Positions 13,980 to 23,124 of a stretch of DNA of 29,483 nt are shown here, piece after piece (position 1 is the stretch's first letter; each line of letters opens with the position of its first letter). Under the pieces are notes generated by a model. It was not told the origin of the DNA. It did no database searches and saw only the letters and a program-made list of their open reading frames with translations. The position numbers were made by a program, and so were the translations under genes. This DNA is from JAFGCR01 sp964538225 (lineage in GTDB: Bacteria > Patescibacteriota > Gracilibacteria > UM-FILTER-43-11). The stretch is from the NCBI GenBank assembly GCA_964538225.1, contig CAZIDW010000010.1:1-29483 (forward strand), written 5' to 3'.

Positions 13980-14399
13980 TCACCCCCCTTCCCCTTTCAG
14001 ATAGGTCTTCACAATCGTGCGCAGTTCATCGATGTCCACATCGTGTTTTACAAAATACTCCCGGGCGCCCAGCGCCAGCGCCTGTTCTTTGGAATCAGTC
14101 TGGTCCAGGCTGGAAAAAACAAGGATCGGCGGGATGTTTTTTAGGGGATTCACTTCCCGGAGTACGTCAAACCCGTTTTTGTGCGGCATGTTCAAATCCA
14201 GCAATATCAGGCGATAATCATCTTTTTTAATCAGGTCGATGGTCTCCTGGCCGTCCTTAGCGATGTCGATACTAAGGTTTTCGTCTTCCAGGAAACTGCC
14301 CATGGCCCTGCTTAAAAAAGGGTCGTCTTCAGCGATCAGGATTTTTGCTTTGGGCAAAGTGGGCGGTGTAATGACCGTGTCGGTTTTAATTTCAGGCAT
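13980..14399 (-). CDS. Standalone response-regulator receiver domain (1)
   Basis: 139 residues: a single CheY-like receiver with a 17-residue N-terminal extension (MPEIKTDTVITPPTLPK). The acidic pair is in LIAEDDPF, the phospho-acceptor is D68 in LLDLNMP, the switch residue is S96 in LVFSS and the conserved lysine is K118 in YFVKHD. There is no output domain, so it must act by protein contact, as in CheY or PilG/PilH. It follows the next receiver gene closely (six-base gap), and lies between a large sensor kinase and the pilus genes, which makes pilus control a reasonable guess. Probably phosphorylated by one of the two kinases nearby; neither kinase has its own receiver domain. Confidence 0.9.
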   Translation of the reverse strand: MPEIKTDTVITPPTLPKAKILIAEDDPFLSRAMGSFLEDENLSIDIAKDGQETIDLIKKDDYRLILLDLNMPHKNGFDVLREVNPLKNIPPILVFSSLDQTDSKEQALALGAREYFVKHDVDIDELRTIVKTYLKGEGG

Positions 14400-14404
14400 A
14401 AAGT

Positions 14405-14773
14405 TTATTTTACATATTTCTTGACCGCGTCGACCACTTCATCGATCGACATATCGGATTTCACAAAATAATCCTTGGCCCCCAGCTTCAGGGCTTCTTC
14501 TTTATCATCCGGCTGAGAAAGGTTGCTGAAGACCAAAATCGGCGCTTTGACCTTTTTCTTTTTCGCCTCCTCTAAAACTTCAAATCCGTTCTTTTTGGGC
14601 ATCACAAGGTCTAAAAGAATAAGTGAAAAACCGTCATCAGCCACCTTTTTTATCGCCTCAACGCCGTTTTCGGCGCGTTCCACAATAAACCCTTCGTCTT
14701 CCAGGATGGTGCCCATGACCTTGATGAGAAAAGGGTCGTCTTCGGCAATCAGGATTTTATGTTGTTTAGCCAT
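14405..14773 (-). CDS. Standalone response-regulator receiver domain (2)
   Basis: 122 residues, a bare receiver. Acidic pocket in LIAEDDPF, phospho-acceptor D55 in LLDLVMPKKNGF, switch Ser in LVFSN, Lys105 in YFVKSDMSIDE. It is closely related to the receiver at 19342-19728 (same KxGFEVL and YxVKSDxxIDE segments), indicating duplication within the cluster. It has its own promoter-like sequence 22 bases upstream, inside the repeat-rich spacer, so the two downstream receivers may be expressed separately from the big kinase. No DNA-binding or enzymatic output is present. Confidence 0.92.
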   Translation of the reverse strand: MAKQHKILIAEDDPFLIKVMGTILEDEGFIVERAENGVEAIKKVADDGFSLILLDLVMPKKNGFEVLEEAKKKKVKAPILVFSNLSQPDDKEEALKLGAKDYFVKSDMSIDEVVDAVKKYVK

Positions 14774-14794
14774 AGTATTGAAAAATTAATGAAT

Positions 14795-14823
14795 ATTGTA
14801 TTTCCAGGTTTCCCAGTTCTCAA
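14795..14823 (-). promoter_or_regulatory. Sigma-70-like promoter before receiver 2
   Basis: On the - strand: TTGAGA, 17 bases, TACAAT. Predicted start near 14788 gives a 5' leader of about 15 bases. The -35 box lies within the low-complexity repeat spacer. Confidence 0.5.
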
Positions 14824-14915
14824 ATTCCCCAGTTTTCAAGTTTTCAGGTTTCCAGGTTTTCAGGTTTTCAAGTTTTCAAATTTCAAGTTTCAAATTTCAA
14901 GTTTCAAATTTCCAG
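14815..14915. repeat. TTTTCAAG / TTTCAAA repeat array
   Basis: The segment starts with irregular GTTTTCAG-type units and ends with six regular heptamers (TTTCAAA, TTTCAAG alternating, then TTTCCAG) at 14874-14915, touching the stop codon of the 1470-residue kinase. No gene is present. Confidence 0.9.
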
Positions 14916-14916
14916 A

Positions 14917-17900
14917 TCAGCTCATCTCATGGCCGATAAGCGGCCTGTTGCCCTTGCGGGCTTTAGGGCCCTTCAGGGGCAGGGTAACGGTAAATGTGCT
15001 CCCTTTGCCTTTCTTGGATTCACAGCGGATAGACCCGCCACAGGTATCCAGGATTTTTTTGACGATATAAAGGCCCAATCCCGTTCCTTTCGTATCCATG
15101 CGCGAGGCTTTGTCGGAACGGAAAAATTTATCAAATAATTTTTTCTGCTCCGCTTTAGTCAAACCGATGCCCTGGTCGCGGACATGGATTTCAGCGGAAT
15201 CACCGACGCGCTTAGCCGATAAGGTAATGGCAGTGCCTTCTTCGGAATACTTAGAGGCATTCGAAAGCAGGTTGACGATCATCTGTTCAATAAGCTCAGG
15301 GTCCAGGAATATAAGGATTTTTTGTTTCGGCTTGATGAATTTAAGCGTGTGGTTCCGCCTTTTCATGTCTGGCCGGATCCGTTTGGCGACCTTTTTCAGA
15401 AAAACAGTCAGATCCTTTTTTTTCGGGGAAACAGGGATCATCCCCGCCTCCAGCCGCGAGATGTTCAACAGGTCGTTCACCAGCATGATCATACGGTTAT
15501 TGGATTCAATCGCGTCGTCTACCAGTTCCGCCTGTTTCTCTTTGAGCTTTCCTTTTTTCAGCACAGCCTGCAGCAGCCATTTCGTGCCGGTGAGCGGCGT
15601 GCGGAGCTGGTGTGAAGTCAGGCCGATGAACTCGTTTTTGGCGCGCCTGATTTCTTCTTCCTTGCTAATATCACGGAAGGTGGCGACGATGCCCATTAAA
15701 CTGCCTTTAAAGACAATAGGGGAAAATGTGGTGAACAAAGGCAGGCGGCTTCCGTCTTCCCGGACGAAATAAATTTTATCAGAAACTTTTTTCTTTTTTC
15801 GGATAACGTCCGCAATCGGATACTTAGCCGGCCGGATAACATTGCCGGCCTTATCTTCAAAGCGGTAATAATCCATGAAAGGTTTGCCAAAAACCTCTTT
15901 AGCTTCCTTGCCGAACAGACTTTCCGCCATGTTATTGATTAAAATGACTTTTCCTTTCGGGTCAATAGCCATTACCCCTTCCCCCAGGCTGGCCAGCAGG
16001 GATTCGCTTTTTGCTTTTTCCTCCGCCAGGTCTTCTGTGCGTTCCTGAACGCGCTTTTCCAGTTCATCATGAGCTTTTTTTAACGCCTCTTCCATCTCCC
16101 TGCGCTCCGTTATGTCGCGGATAACCCCGTTGATACGGACAGGCTTACCCTTTTCTTTAACCACTTCGCCATACTCCTCCATCCATACATACGAGCCGTT
16201 TTTGGTGAGCAGGCGGAATCCCGTGGGAAATATCTCGCCGGTGCGAAGAAACTTTTTTAGGTCAGACAGGACTTTTTTCCGGTCATCGGGATGGACAAAA
16301 TCCGTTACGAAACGGCCGACGACTTCATCGGGCGAATAGCCATAACGTTTAACATTCGGCGTAATAAACTCAATCCGCCCATTCAATGAAAAAGAAACAA
16401 TAAGATCGTGCACATTACTGACGACCTGCTCCATATGCTCTTTGGCGCCTTTGATTTTTTTGGCAGCCTCTTTGCGTTCCGTGATATCCTGGGCGATGCC
16501 GACTATGGCGTAGGGACGTCCCTTGTCGTCGTTGAGCACCGTGGTGGTCATCCATGCCGGGAAGGTGGTTCCGTCCTTGCGCTTGTGACCCACTTCGCCC
16601 GCGTTCGTTCGGCGCTTCTTGAGGACCTCGTTGAACGGTATAACCTCGGTGTCGAGCTGTTCTGCGGTGTGAAAGATGCTCAGGTGTTGGCCGCGCAGAT
16701 TCTCCTTCGAATCGTAGCCGTGCATAACGTTCCACGCGCCGTTGGTAAAGGTGATGTTCCCATCAAGGTCGGCTATGGCGATGCCCTCGATGGTCTGTTC
16801 GACCACGGCGACGAGTTCGCTGAGTTGCCGCTCCGCCTTCTTGCGTTCCGTAATATTCCGTAAAATAGCCAGAACAGAAGTGACTTTGCCAAATTGCCGG
16901 AAAGGAACGGCTTTCAGTTCATAGGGAACAAGGTGGCCGTCTTTAGCGACCCCTTCCACTTCAAAAGCCGGCACTTCTCTGCCGGACAGCAGGCTTTTTA
17001 AGAGTGGGGCAAGTTTAAGAACCGATTTTTTGGTCAGAATACCGGATAAAAGCACACTTTTGCCGATCATTTCCTTTCGCGAATAACCGCTTTCCTGAAT
17101 AAATTTTTTATTAAAGTCAATAAAACGCGCTTTACGGTCAACGACCGCAATAAGATCCGGGGCGGCTTCAAACAAATTCTCATATTTCTCTTCAATTTTT
17201 TTACGCTCTGTAATATCTAACATGGAAGCCACGGACTGTTTGGTGCCGGGAATCATGTCAATAAAAATAAAAACCCTCTTCTTATTTCCGTTTTTATCAA
17301 TAAAATCAAATTCATATTCCGTGGGGGCCTTTCCGCCCTTCTTCCGGCGTTCTTCATGGTATTTTTTCATCTTCGCCAGATGCTCTTTGGTAACAAAATC
17401 CGACCATTTTTTCTTGCCCTCGAGTTCCTTTTTTGAATAACCGGATAATTGTTCGAATTTGGAATTGACCAGGGAAAGCGTCCGGTCCGGTTCGATGATG
17501 CACGTGGCCGCGCCCGTGTTTTCAAAAACCGCGCGGTATTTTTGTTCGTTTTCTTTCAGCTCATCTGTCAGCCGGTCCCGCTCGCGCCTGGCGCGCAGGG
17601 CATGAAGACCGTAACCGATATCGCCGGCCAGCTCTTCCAGCAAAACCACTTCGGACTGGTCGAAAAGGTCCGGCGCTTTGCCGTAAATAACAAGCGCGCC
17701 CATTGGCTTTTTTGCCATCAGAATCGGCACAGCAATACACGAGGCATATCCGCGCCGGGCCGCTTCTTTTTGCCAGGGCTTAAAGGCGGAATCGGATGAA
17801 ATGTTCTGGCTGGTCACTGTCTGACCGGTACGGATAGCCCGGCCGGCCGGGCCCCGGCCGTATTTTGTCCTGTCGGACCAGGTAAGGCGTATGGCGTCCA

Positions 17901-19329
17901 GGTATCCTTTTCCAAAGCCCGCCCGGGCGGCCGGCCGAATGGTCTTACGTTTGTCATTTTCCGCAAAACCGACCCAGACAAAACGGTATCCGCCTTCGTC
18001 CACAAGCAGACGGCACATGGCTTTTAAAAGTTCCGTTTCGTCCTCGGCGCGGACCAGCTCCTGGTTACACAGACTGATGGTCCGGAGCGCGCGGTTCACA
18101 CGGGCAAGCTTCTGCTCATTTTTCTTACGCTCCGTAATATCATGAATAATGGAACGCGTTTTCCGGAAACGTCCTTTTGAATCAAAAATGGCAATGGAGC
18201 TGATTTCAACATCCAGCTCATCACCGTTCTTTTTGACCATTTTGCCGTCCGGCACATAAAGGTACCCCTCCCTTTTCAGGCGGTTAAACCCTTTCAGGAC
18301 CGCCTCCCACGTGTCGCGGGAATAAAGGTCGTAAAGATCCTTCCCGATTAACTCCTTCATGGAATAGCCCAGCAATTCGCACTCGCGCTTGTTCGCAAAA
18401 AGAATTTTGTTGTCCCGGCCGACGGAATGGATCATGTCGGTCGAATTTTCAACAATATCGCGGTATTTTTTTTCGTTTTTCTCGAGCTGTTTTTCTGCTT
18501 CCTGTTTTTTAGTGATATCTTCACCGATAGAAAGCACCATTTTAAACATACCGTTTTCCGTAAGCAGGGTATTGCCCCAGGATATTATCCGATTTTCCTT
18601 GCCCTTTTTGGCTTTTACAGCATGTATAAAATGATGATCGACCCTCTTTTTCCTGACAATATCGTTCCAGATGCCATAAATCTTTTTTTGATCTTCTTTG
18701 GGAATAAACAGATCAATCCAGCGTTTTCCTATAACCTCAGAGGCCTTATAGCCAGTCAATTCTTCCGCGAATTTGTTAAAAACAATGATATTTGAATCCT
18801 CGCCAAGGCCAACGATGATATTAGGGGCTTTATTAAGCAGTAATTCAGACCATTCTTTTTCTTTAGTCAGCCGTTCCATGCTCAACCGATGTTCCGTAAC
18901 ATCCATAATAAACCCTTCAAGGTACCGGCCTTTACTTCCCCGGACCACACAGCCCTGCTCCCGAACCCATTTCTCATCGCCATTTTTGGTGCGGATACGG
19001 TATTCAAGCTGAAAGGGCTGATGTTTCCGTACGCCTGCCTGCACCCCCTCCCACACCTTTTGCCGGTCATCCGGATGAATGAGGTCGGCGTAGGCGATTT
19101 TTTTATTGCTCAGCAGTTCCTCCGGCTTATAACCCGTGAGCGTTTTACAGTAATCGCTCAAAAAAAGCATGGTCCATTTTTTATCGTTCCGGCAATGGTA
19201 GACCATGCCCGGCAGATTGTTTAAAAGCATGGGCAAAAACCGCGGATCAGACGTAATCGCACTGACTGATGGTTTTCGGGTTGGATTTTTCATTTTTCCG
19301 CGCTTTTTAAACAGTATATCACTGTTCAC
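14917..19329 (-). CDS. Cytoplasmic multi-PAS/GAF sensor histidine kinase
   Basis: 1470 residues from the GTG at 19329; an ATG at 19293 would remove 12 residues and is equally possible. No membrane helix is seen, so it should be cytoplasmic. Domains in order: PAS 30-147, PAS 160-275, PAS 287-402, GAF 420-585, PAS 596-711, PAS 717-831, PAS 840-953, PAS 965-1080, a coiled coil, PAS 1107-1222, HisKA with the phospho-acceptor H1240 in SHQLRTPL, and HATPase with NLLSNAS, DQGIGL and GTGLGLYIV. Most PAS domains end in a DITERK-type linker. It has no receiver of its own and is flanked by three bare receivers, its likely partners. The PAS at 840-953 is encoded by DNA of distinctly higher GC than its surroundings. 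Ligands cannot be read from the sequence. Confidence 0.93.
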   Translation of the reverse strand: MNSDILFKKRGKMKNPTRKPSVSAITSDPRFLPMLLNNLPGMVYHCRNDKKWTMLFLSDYCKTLTGYKPEELLSNKKIAYADLIHPDDRQKVWEGVQAGVRKHQPFQLEYRIRTKNGDEKWVREQGCVVRGSKGRYLEGFIMDVTEHRLSMERLTKEKEWSELLLNKAPNIIVGLGEDSNIIVFNKFAEELTGYKASEVIGKRWIDLFIPKEDQKKIYGIWNDIVRKKRVDHHFIHAVKAKKGKENRIISWGNTLLTENGMFKMVLSIGEDITKKQEAEKQLEKNEKKYRDIVENSTDMIHSVGRDNKILFANKRECELLGYSMKELIGKDLYDLYSRDTWEAVLKGFNRLKREGYLYVPDGKMVKKNGDELDVEISSIAIFDSKGRFRKTRSIIHDITERKKNEQKLARVNRALRTISLCNQELVRAEDETELLKAMCRLLVDEGGYRFVWVGFAENDKRKTIRPAARAGFGKGYLDAIRLTWSDRTKYGRGPAGRAIRTGQTVTSQNISSDSAFKPWQKEAARRGYASCIAVPILMAKKPMGALVIYGKAPDLFDQSEVVLLEELAGDIGYGLHALRARRERDRLTDELKENEQKYRAVFENTGAATCIIEPDRTLSLVNSKFEQLSGYSKKELEGKKKWSDFVTKEHLAKMKKYHEERRKKGGKAPTEYEFDFIDKNGNKKRVFIFIDMIPGTKQSVASMLDITERKKIEEKYENLFEAAPDLIAVVDRKARFIDFNKKFIQESGYSRKEMIGKSVLLSGILTKKSVLKLAPLLKSLLSGREVPAFEVEGVAKDGHLVPYELKAVPFRQFGKVTSVLAILRNITERKKAERQLSELVAVVEQTIEGIAIADLDGNITFTNGAWNVMHGYDSKENLRGQHLSIFHTAEQLDTEVIPFNEVLKKRRTNAGEVGHKRKDGTTFPAWMTTTVLNDDKGRPYAIVGIAQDITERKEAAKKIKGAKEHMEQVVSNVHDLIVSFSLNGRIEFITPNVKRYGYSPDEVVGRFVTDFVHPDDRKKVLSDLKKFLRTGEIFPTGFRLLTKNGSYVWMEEYGEVVKEKGKPVRINGVIRDITERREMEEALKKAHDELEKRVQERTEDLAEEKAKSESLLASLGEGVMAIDPKGKVILINNMAESLFGKEAKEVFGKPFMDYYRFEDKAGNVIRPAKYPIADVIRKKKKVSDKIYFVREDGSRLPLFTTFSPIVFKGSLMGIVATFRDISKEEEIRRAKNEFIGLTSHQLRTPLTGTKWLLQAVLKKGKLKEKQAELVDDAIESNNRMIMLVNDLLNISRLEAGMIPVSPKKKDLTVFLKKVAKRIRPDMKRRNHTLKFIKPKQKILIFLDPELIEQMIVNLLSNASKYSEEGTAITLSAKRVGDSAEIHVRDQGIGLTKAEQKKLFDKFFRSDKASRMDTKGTGLGLYIVKKILDTCGGSIRCESKKGKGSTFTVTLPLKGPKARKGNRPLIGHEMS

Positions 19330-19341
19330 CGAAAAGCCAAA

Positions 19342-19728
19342 TCAGGCTTTGGCTTCTTGCTTGGCATGCTTCCTGATCACTTCCACCAGCTCATCAATCG
19401 CAATATCGGATTTCACATAATACCCTTTGGCGCCCAGGCTCATCACCTCTTCCTTGTCTTCTTCCTGTGAAAGGTTGGTAAAAACAAGAACAGGGATGTC
19501 ACAATGGTCCTCCTTCATCTGCTGGAGCACTTCAAAACCGTTTTTGTTGGGCATAATGAGGTCGAGCATCAACAGGGCGTAGGAGCAACCTTCCAGTTTC
19601 TGGATGGCTTCCTCGCCGTCATTGGCGGTTTCGACTTCAAAACCTTCTTCCCGAAGACGGTTGGCCATTATTTTAACTAAAAACGGGTCGTCTTCGGCGA
19701 TGAGGATCTTATTGGTGTTTTGGCTCAT
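19342..19728 (-). CDS. Standalone response-regulator receiver domain (3)
   Basis: 128 residues, a bare receiver. Acidic pair in LIAEDDPF, phospho-acceptor D56 in LMLDLIMPNKNGF, switch Thr in LVFTN, Lys106 in YYVKSDIAIDELVE. It lies between the two kinases: the stop is 12 bases from the GTG of the large kinase downstream, with a small AAAGCC/GGCTTT hairpin across the stop. Very similar to the receiver at 14405. There is no output domain, so it acts by binding another protein or as a phosphate sink. Confidence 0.92.
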   Translation of the reverse strand: MSQNTNKILIAEDDPFLVKIMANRLREEGFEVETANDGEEAIQKLEGCSYALLMLDLIMPNKNGFEVLQQMKEDHCDIPVLVFTNLSQEEDKEEVMSLGAKGYYVKSDIAIDELVEVIRKHAKQEAKA

Positions 19729-19808
19729 ATTTGTTATTGGTTTTAAAAGATAAACGGGAGGGCTTTAAATTGAGATCTGATTTTTGATATTAAGCTGATA
19801 GTTTGAAT

Positions 19809-19857
19809 TTTGGACTTTGAGTTTTGAGTTTTGGACTTTGAGTTTAGGGTTTTGGCA
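19809..19857. repeat. TTTGAGT / TTTGGAC heptamer array
   Basis: Seven consecutive heptamers: TTTGGAC, TTTGAGT, TTTGAGT, TTTGGAC, TTTGAGT, TTAGGGT, TTTGGCA. They lie between the membrane kinase and receiver 3. The remaining spacer bases (19729-19808) hold no gene and no clear promoter. Confidence 0.85.
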
Positions 19858-19871
19858 TCAAAGCGATCAGG

Positions 19872-22616
19872 TTAATCAGGCGAATCATGGTCCTTTTTTA
19901 ATGGACTGAACAGTTTTTTAAGAATCAACGTTTTTTCACTGGCCTTATTCACCGGGCCCTTAACCGGCAGTGTGACAATAAAGGCAGTGCCTTTGCCCAG
20001 TTCGGACTGGCATTCGATGGTGCCGTCACAGACATCAAGGATCTTGCCGACAATATACAATCCAAGACCCGACCCCGTGGTGGAACGCTTAGCCGCCTCT
20101 TTAGAACGGAAGAACTTGCTGAACAGTTTTTTCTGGTCTTCCTTTGAGATGCCGATACCTTCATCCGCGACTTTAATGAGGATATTTTTACCCTTCTTTT
20201 CAGCAGAAATAGTAATGGTTTTTCCTTTATCTGTATAGTGGATAGCGTTTGACAGCAGATTGGTAATCACCTGCCCTATTAATTGGGGGTCAAACATGAC
20301 ATCGATCTTAGAACCAGACAAATGGAACTGGAGGATGCGGCCCGTTTCTTTGGATAAAATGCTGGCCTCGCGGACAATAGGATGAAGAAATTCAAACAGA
20401 TTGACCTTTTTAGAGACCGCTTTGATGGTGCCGGTCTCCAGCCGGGAAACGTTTAAAAGGTCGTTGACCAGATTGATCATACGGTCGTTGGAATGAATGG
20501 TGTCTTCCATATATTCGGTCTGCAATTCGTCTAAATTCCCTTTTCTGGTTATTTCCTGCAGCAGCCATTTAATACCTGTGAGCGGAGTGCGAAGCTGATG
20601 GGAAGCCAGCGACACAAACTCACTTTTCGCCTTATCGACTTCCATTTCTTTGGTGATGTCACGAAACGTAACGATATTCCCCATCGTCTTATCTTTAAAC
20701 ATGATTGGGGAAACCGTAATCGAAAGGGGCAACCTGCCATCATCCGGCTTCAGAAAAAAGACGACTTTCTTATCCATCACAATCGAACCGGAAACCGAGA
20801 AGATGTCGGATTGTACCGGGCGGCCTTTCGTATCCTCAAAATCAAAACATTGTGCGTAATGCCTGCCGATGGCCTGTCCGGAAGGCCGGCCGAACAAAGT
20901 CTCGGCTTTCTGGTTCATAAAAAGCACTTTACCGCGCAGGTCGATGGCGACCAGCCCTTCCCCGACACTTTCCAGCAAAGATTCAGCTTTGGCTTTTTCT
21001 TCATCGGCTTTCGCCTTTTCTTTCTTCAGCTTCTCATGGGAGGCCTGCAGTTCGATTTCTGACGACTTGAGTTCGCTTAAATCCTGCATGACCACAATAA
21101 ACCCGATTGATTTTTTCTGTTTGTCCTTTAAGACCGTGCCGGACAGGCTGACAGGGATATTTTTATGGTATTTGGTAAAACAGGACGTCTGGAGATCATG
21201 CACGGATCCGTTTTCCTGAAGGATTTTTAAATTAAATGTTTTTCCCTTTTCATGCTCGCCCCCGTCCTGACAGACCAGTTCCCGAAACAGTTTTCCCCTC
21301 ATCTCATCATTGTCGAATTCCGTCAGGCGTTCAGCGGCCCGGTTCGCGGAACGGACCCGCCCCTGCACATCCAAAACAAATAATGCGTTCGGCAGAACGT
21401 GGAGGATGTTGCGGGTCTCGTTCAGGGAAAGGATGAGCGTTTCGGACATCTTGTTAAAGGCCTGCGCCAGGATGCCGAACTCATCATAGCCGGAGATCTG
21501 GGCCAGCGCCTCGTAATCCCCCAAAGAGATCTGTTTGGCGCTTTCCGTCAGTTTGCCCAAAGGCCGGGTGATGCTGCTGGCGATGATAAAGGCCAGGATG
21601 ATGTTGGCCGCCAGCACGCCGAAAAGAATCCACACCAGCCGGTATTTCATGTCATAGATCGGGGCAAAGGCTTCTTTGGTAAATTGTTCCGCCAGAAAGA
21701 TAAAATTGAATTTAGGAATATTCGCAAAATAACCGATGACTTCATTGCCCGCGTAATCGGGGTAAATCGCTGTGCCGGCTTCTCCTTTTAGGCCCCTCAA
21801 AAATCCTTCAGTGGACAAGGGGGTGTTTTGATACGTGCTCACCAAACGCTGGCGGGTAGCCGCGTCCATTTGTTGGTAATACGGGCTAAGACCGATTCCG
21901 TGGATGATATGGCCGGTTTTATCCGCGATATACGTTTCGCCGGTATCACCGAAACCAACATGATCGCCCAGCAGGCCGTACAGGGCAGAGAGATCAAGGC
22001 GGCCCTTAAAAACGCCCAACAGGTTGCCGTTGGTATGCCGGAGCGGCATGGCTGCGTTAAGCGTATAGGCATCCTGTTCAGGAGAGTAATGGATGTTTTC
22101 AATGTGCAGGTCCTCTTTGCCTTCCTTAAAAAGAACGGTATCTTTGTGGCTTTTCCCTTCCAGAGATGGCTGGGTAGAGACAACGATCTTACCGGTATCC
22201 CTGTCTAAAAGGCTGAACTCGGAAAAATGACTGGAATAGGAAAGAAGCTCCCGGAACTCATCGCGGACCATATCCCTTTTTTTAAAATCATTTTGCCGGA
22301 GCATGGCATCGATGGAATCCAGCAGATCCTGGCGTCCGGCAAACAAATCCTCAAATCCAAACCGGCTTTCATCCAGCAGGAATTCGATTTTGGAAAGTTT
22401 AGCAGCAGCGATCGCCTCCAGTTTGTTCTCGATTTCAGTCTTAAGGATATACTGGCTGTTCTGGATCAGGGAATAACCCACAATAAAGACCGGCAGGAGA
22501 GACACAAAGAAAAAATACACCAAAAGCCGCCAGCCGATTGAATGAAAACGCGGTTTTATATAAGGCACCAGATCCTTATCCTGTACTGCAGGGGGCGGAC
22601 TTTCAGATTTGTTCAT
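19872..22616 (-). CDS. Membrane sensor histidine kinase with extracytoplasmic Cache-like domain
   Basis: 914 residues. A short cytoplasmic tail is followed by a membrane helix at 28-50, an extracytoplasmic sensor at about 52-322 that looks like a double Cache domain (FSLLDRDTGKIVVST ... GETYIADKTGHIIHG), a second helix at about 325-347, HAMP at 348-402, PAS at 404-516, a coiled coil, PAS at 545-655, HisKA with H673 in SHQLRTPLTG, and HATPase with NLLSNAIHY, DEGIGI and GSGLGLYIV. The last PAS plus kinase core closely parallels that of the 1470-residue kinase, so the two share a duplicated catalytic cassette. Likely senses a small molecule outside the membrane and passes phosphate to the adjacent receivers. 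Confidence 0.93.
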   Translation of the reverse strand: MNKSESPPPAVQDKDLVPYIKPRFHSIGWRLLVYFFFVSLLPVFIVGYSLIQNSQYILKTEIENKLEAIAAAKLSKIEFLLDESRFGFEDLFAGRQDLLDSIDAMLRQNDFKKRDMVRDEFRELLSYSSHFSEFSLLDRDTGKIVVSTQPSLEGKSHKDTVLFKEGKEDLHIENIHYSPEQDAYTLNAAMPLRHTNGNLLGVFKGRLDLSALYGLLGDHVGFGDTGETYIADKTGHIIHGIGLSPYYQQMDAATRQRLVSTYQNTPLSTEGFLRGLKGEAGTAIYPDYAGNEVIGYFANIPKFNFIFLAEQFTKEAFAPIYDMKYRLVWILFGVLAANIILAFIIASSITRPLGKLTESAKQISLGDYEALAQISGYDEFGILAQAFNKMSETLILSLNETRNILHVLPNALFVLDVQGRVRSANRAAERLTEFDNDEMRGKLFRELVCQDGGEHEKGKTFNLKILQENGSVHDLQTSCFTKYHKNIPVSLSGTVLKDKQKKSIGFIVVMQDLSELKSSEIELQASHEKLKKEKAKADEEKAKAESLLESVGEGLVAIDLRGKVLFMNQKAETLFGRPSGQAIGRHYAQCFDFEDTKGRPVQSDIFSVSGSIVMDKKVVFFLKPDDGRLPLSITVSPIMFKDKTMGNIVTFRDITKEMEVDKAKSEFVSLASHQLRTPLTGIKWLLQEITRKGNLDELQTEYMEDTIHSNDRMINLVNDLLNVSRLETGTIKAVSKKVNLFEFLHPIVREASILSKETGRILQFHLSGSKIDVMFDPQLIGQVITNLLSNAIHYTDKGKTITISAEKKGKNILIKVADEGIGISKEDQKKLFSKFFRSKEAAKRSTTGSGLGLYIVGKILDVCDGTIECQSELGKGTAFIVTLPVKGPVNKASEKTLILKKLFSPLKKDHDSPD

Positions 22617-22653
22617 AAAAAATAAATCGGTCGGCTATAGGCCAAACAGGGCG

Positions 22654-23076
22654 TCAATCCTCCTCTTTGATGTCATGGGTAAAGGATTTGGTCTTGATAA
22701 TCGTGTTCAGGAGTTTACGGAAGGTCATCACGCCCAACAGTAAAAAAACAAGCATCAGGAACTCAAGGAAAAAGAAAAACAAGGAAACATCAATGACATC
22801 CAGCGCTTCAAGCAGACCGGTCAGATGCAGGATGACAAACATCACCGCCGCGAGAAAAAAATAGATCCAGGCGGTCTTAAGTTTGCCGGATGCTTTTCCG
22901 GCCACCATAAGCACCATGGCCGCGATCACAAGGGAGATGGAAAGGCTCAGAATCTTAAAATAGACATCGGAAGCCGGAGAGGAAGCCATGGTTGCCAAAA
23001 AACTCTGGTAAGCCCGTGCCGGATAAGGGAACAGGACAGCCGGAGCGATAAGAATGAGGCGATAAAAATGTTTCAT
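22654..23076 (-). CDS. Small integral membrane protein of unknown function
   Basis: 140 residues. An N-terminal hydrophobic segment resembling a signal peptide (MKHFYRLILIAPAVLFPYPARA) is followed by three membrane helices: ILSLSISLVIAAMVLMVAG, TAWIYFFLAAVMFVILHLTG and VSLFFFFLEFLMLVFLLLGVM. The C-terminus is short and charged (TKSFTHDIKEED). I do not recognise a family. It lies between the SLH protein and the membrane kinase with 37 bases to the latter, so it may be co-expressed with the kinase and act in its sensing, but nothing in the sequence proves this. Confidence 0.7.
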   Translation of the reverse strand: MKHFYRLILIAPAVLFPYPARAYQSFLATMASSPASDVYFKILSLSISLVIAAMVLMVAGKASGKLKTAWIYFFLAAVMFVILHLTGLLEALDVIDVSLFFFFLEFLMLVFLLLGVMTFRKLLNTIIKTKSFTHDIKEED

Positions 23077-23100
23077 GGAAAGGTGACAATAGTAACAACC

Positions 23101-23123
23101 GCCCGACAGGATGGCCGTCAGGC
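23101..23123 (-). terminator. Hairpin after the SLH protein gene
   Basis: On the - strand GCCTGACGG pairs with CTGTCGGGC (nine pairs including two G-U) around a CCATC loop, immediately after the stop at 23125. The following GGTTGTT is only a weak U-run, so it may attenuate rather than stop transcription. Confidence 0.5.
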
Positions 23124-23124
23124 T

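Noticed and set aside
19333..19350. AAAGCC/GGCTTT hairpin at the receiver 3 stop as a terminator
   Set aside because: The six-base stem lacks a T-run and the next gene starts within 12 bases, so read-through is more likely.
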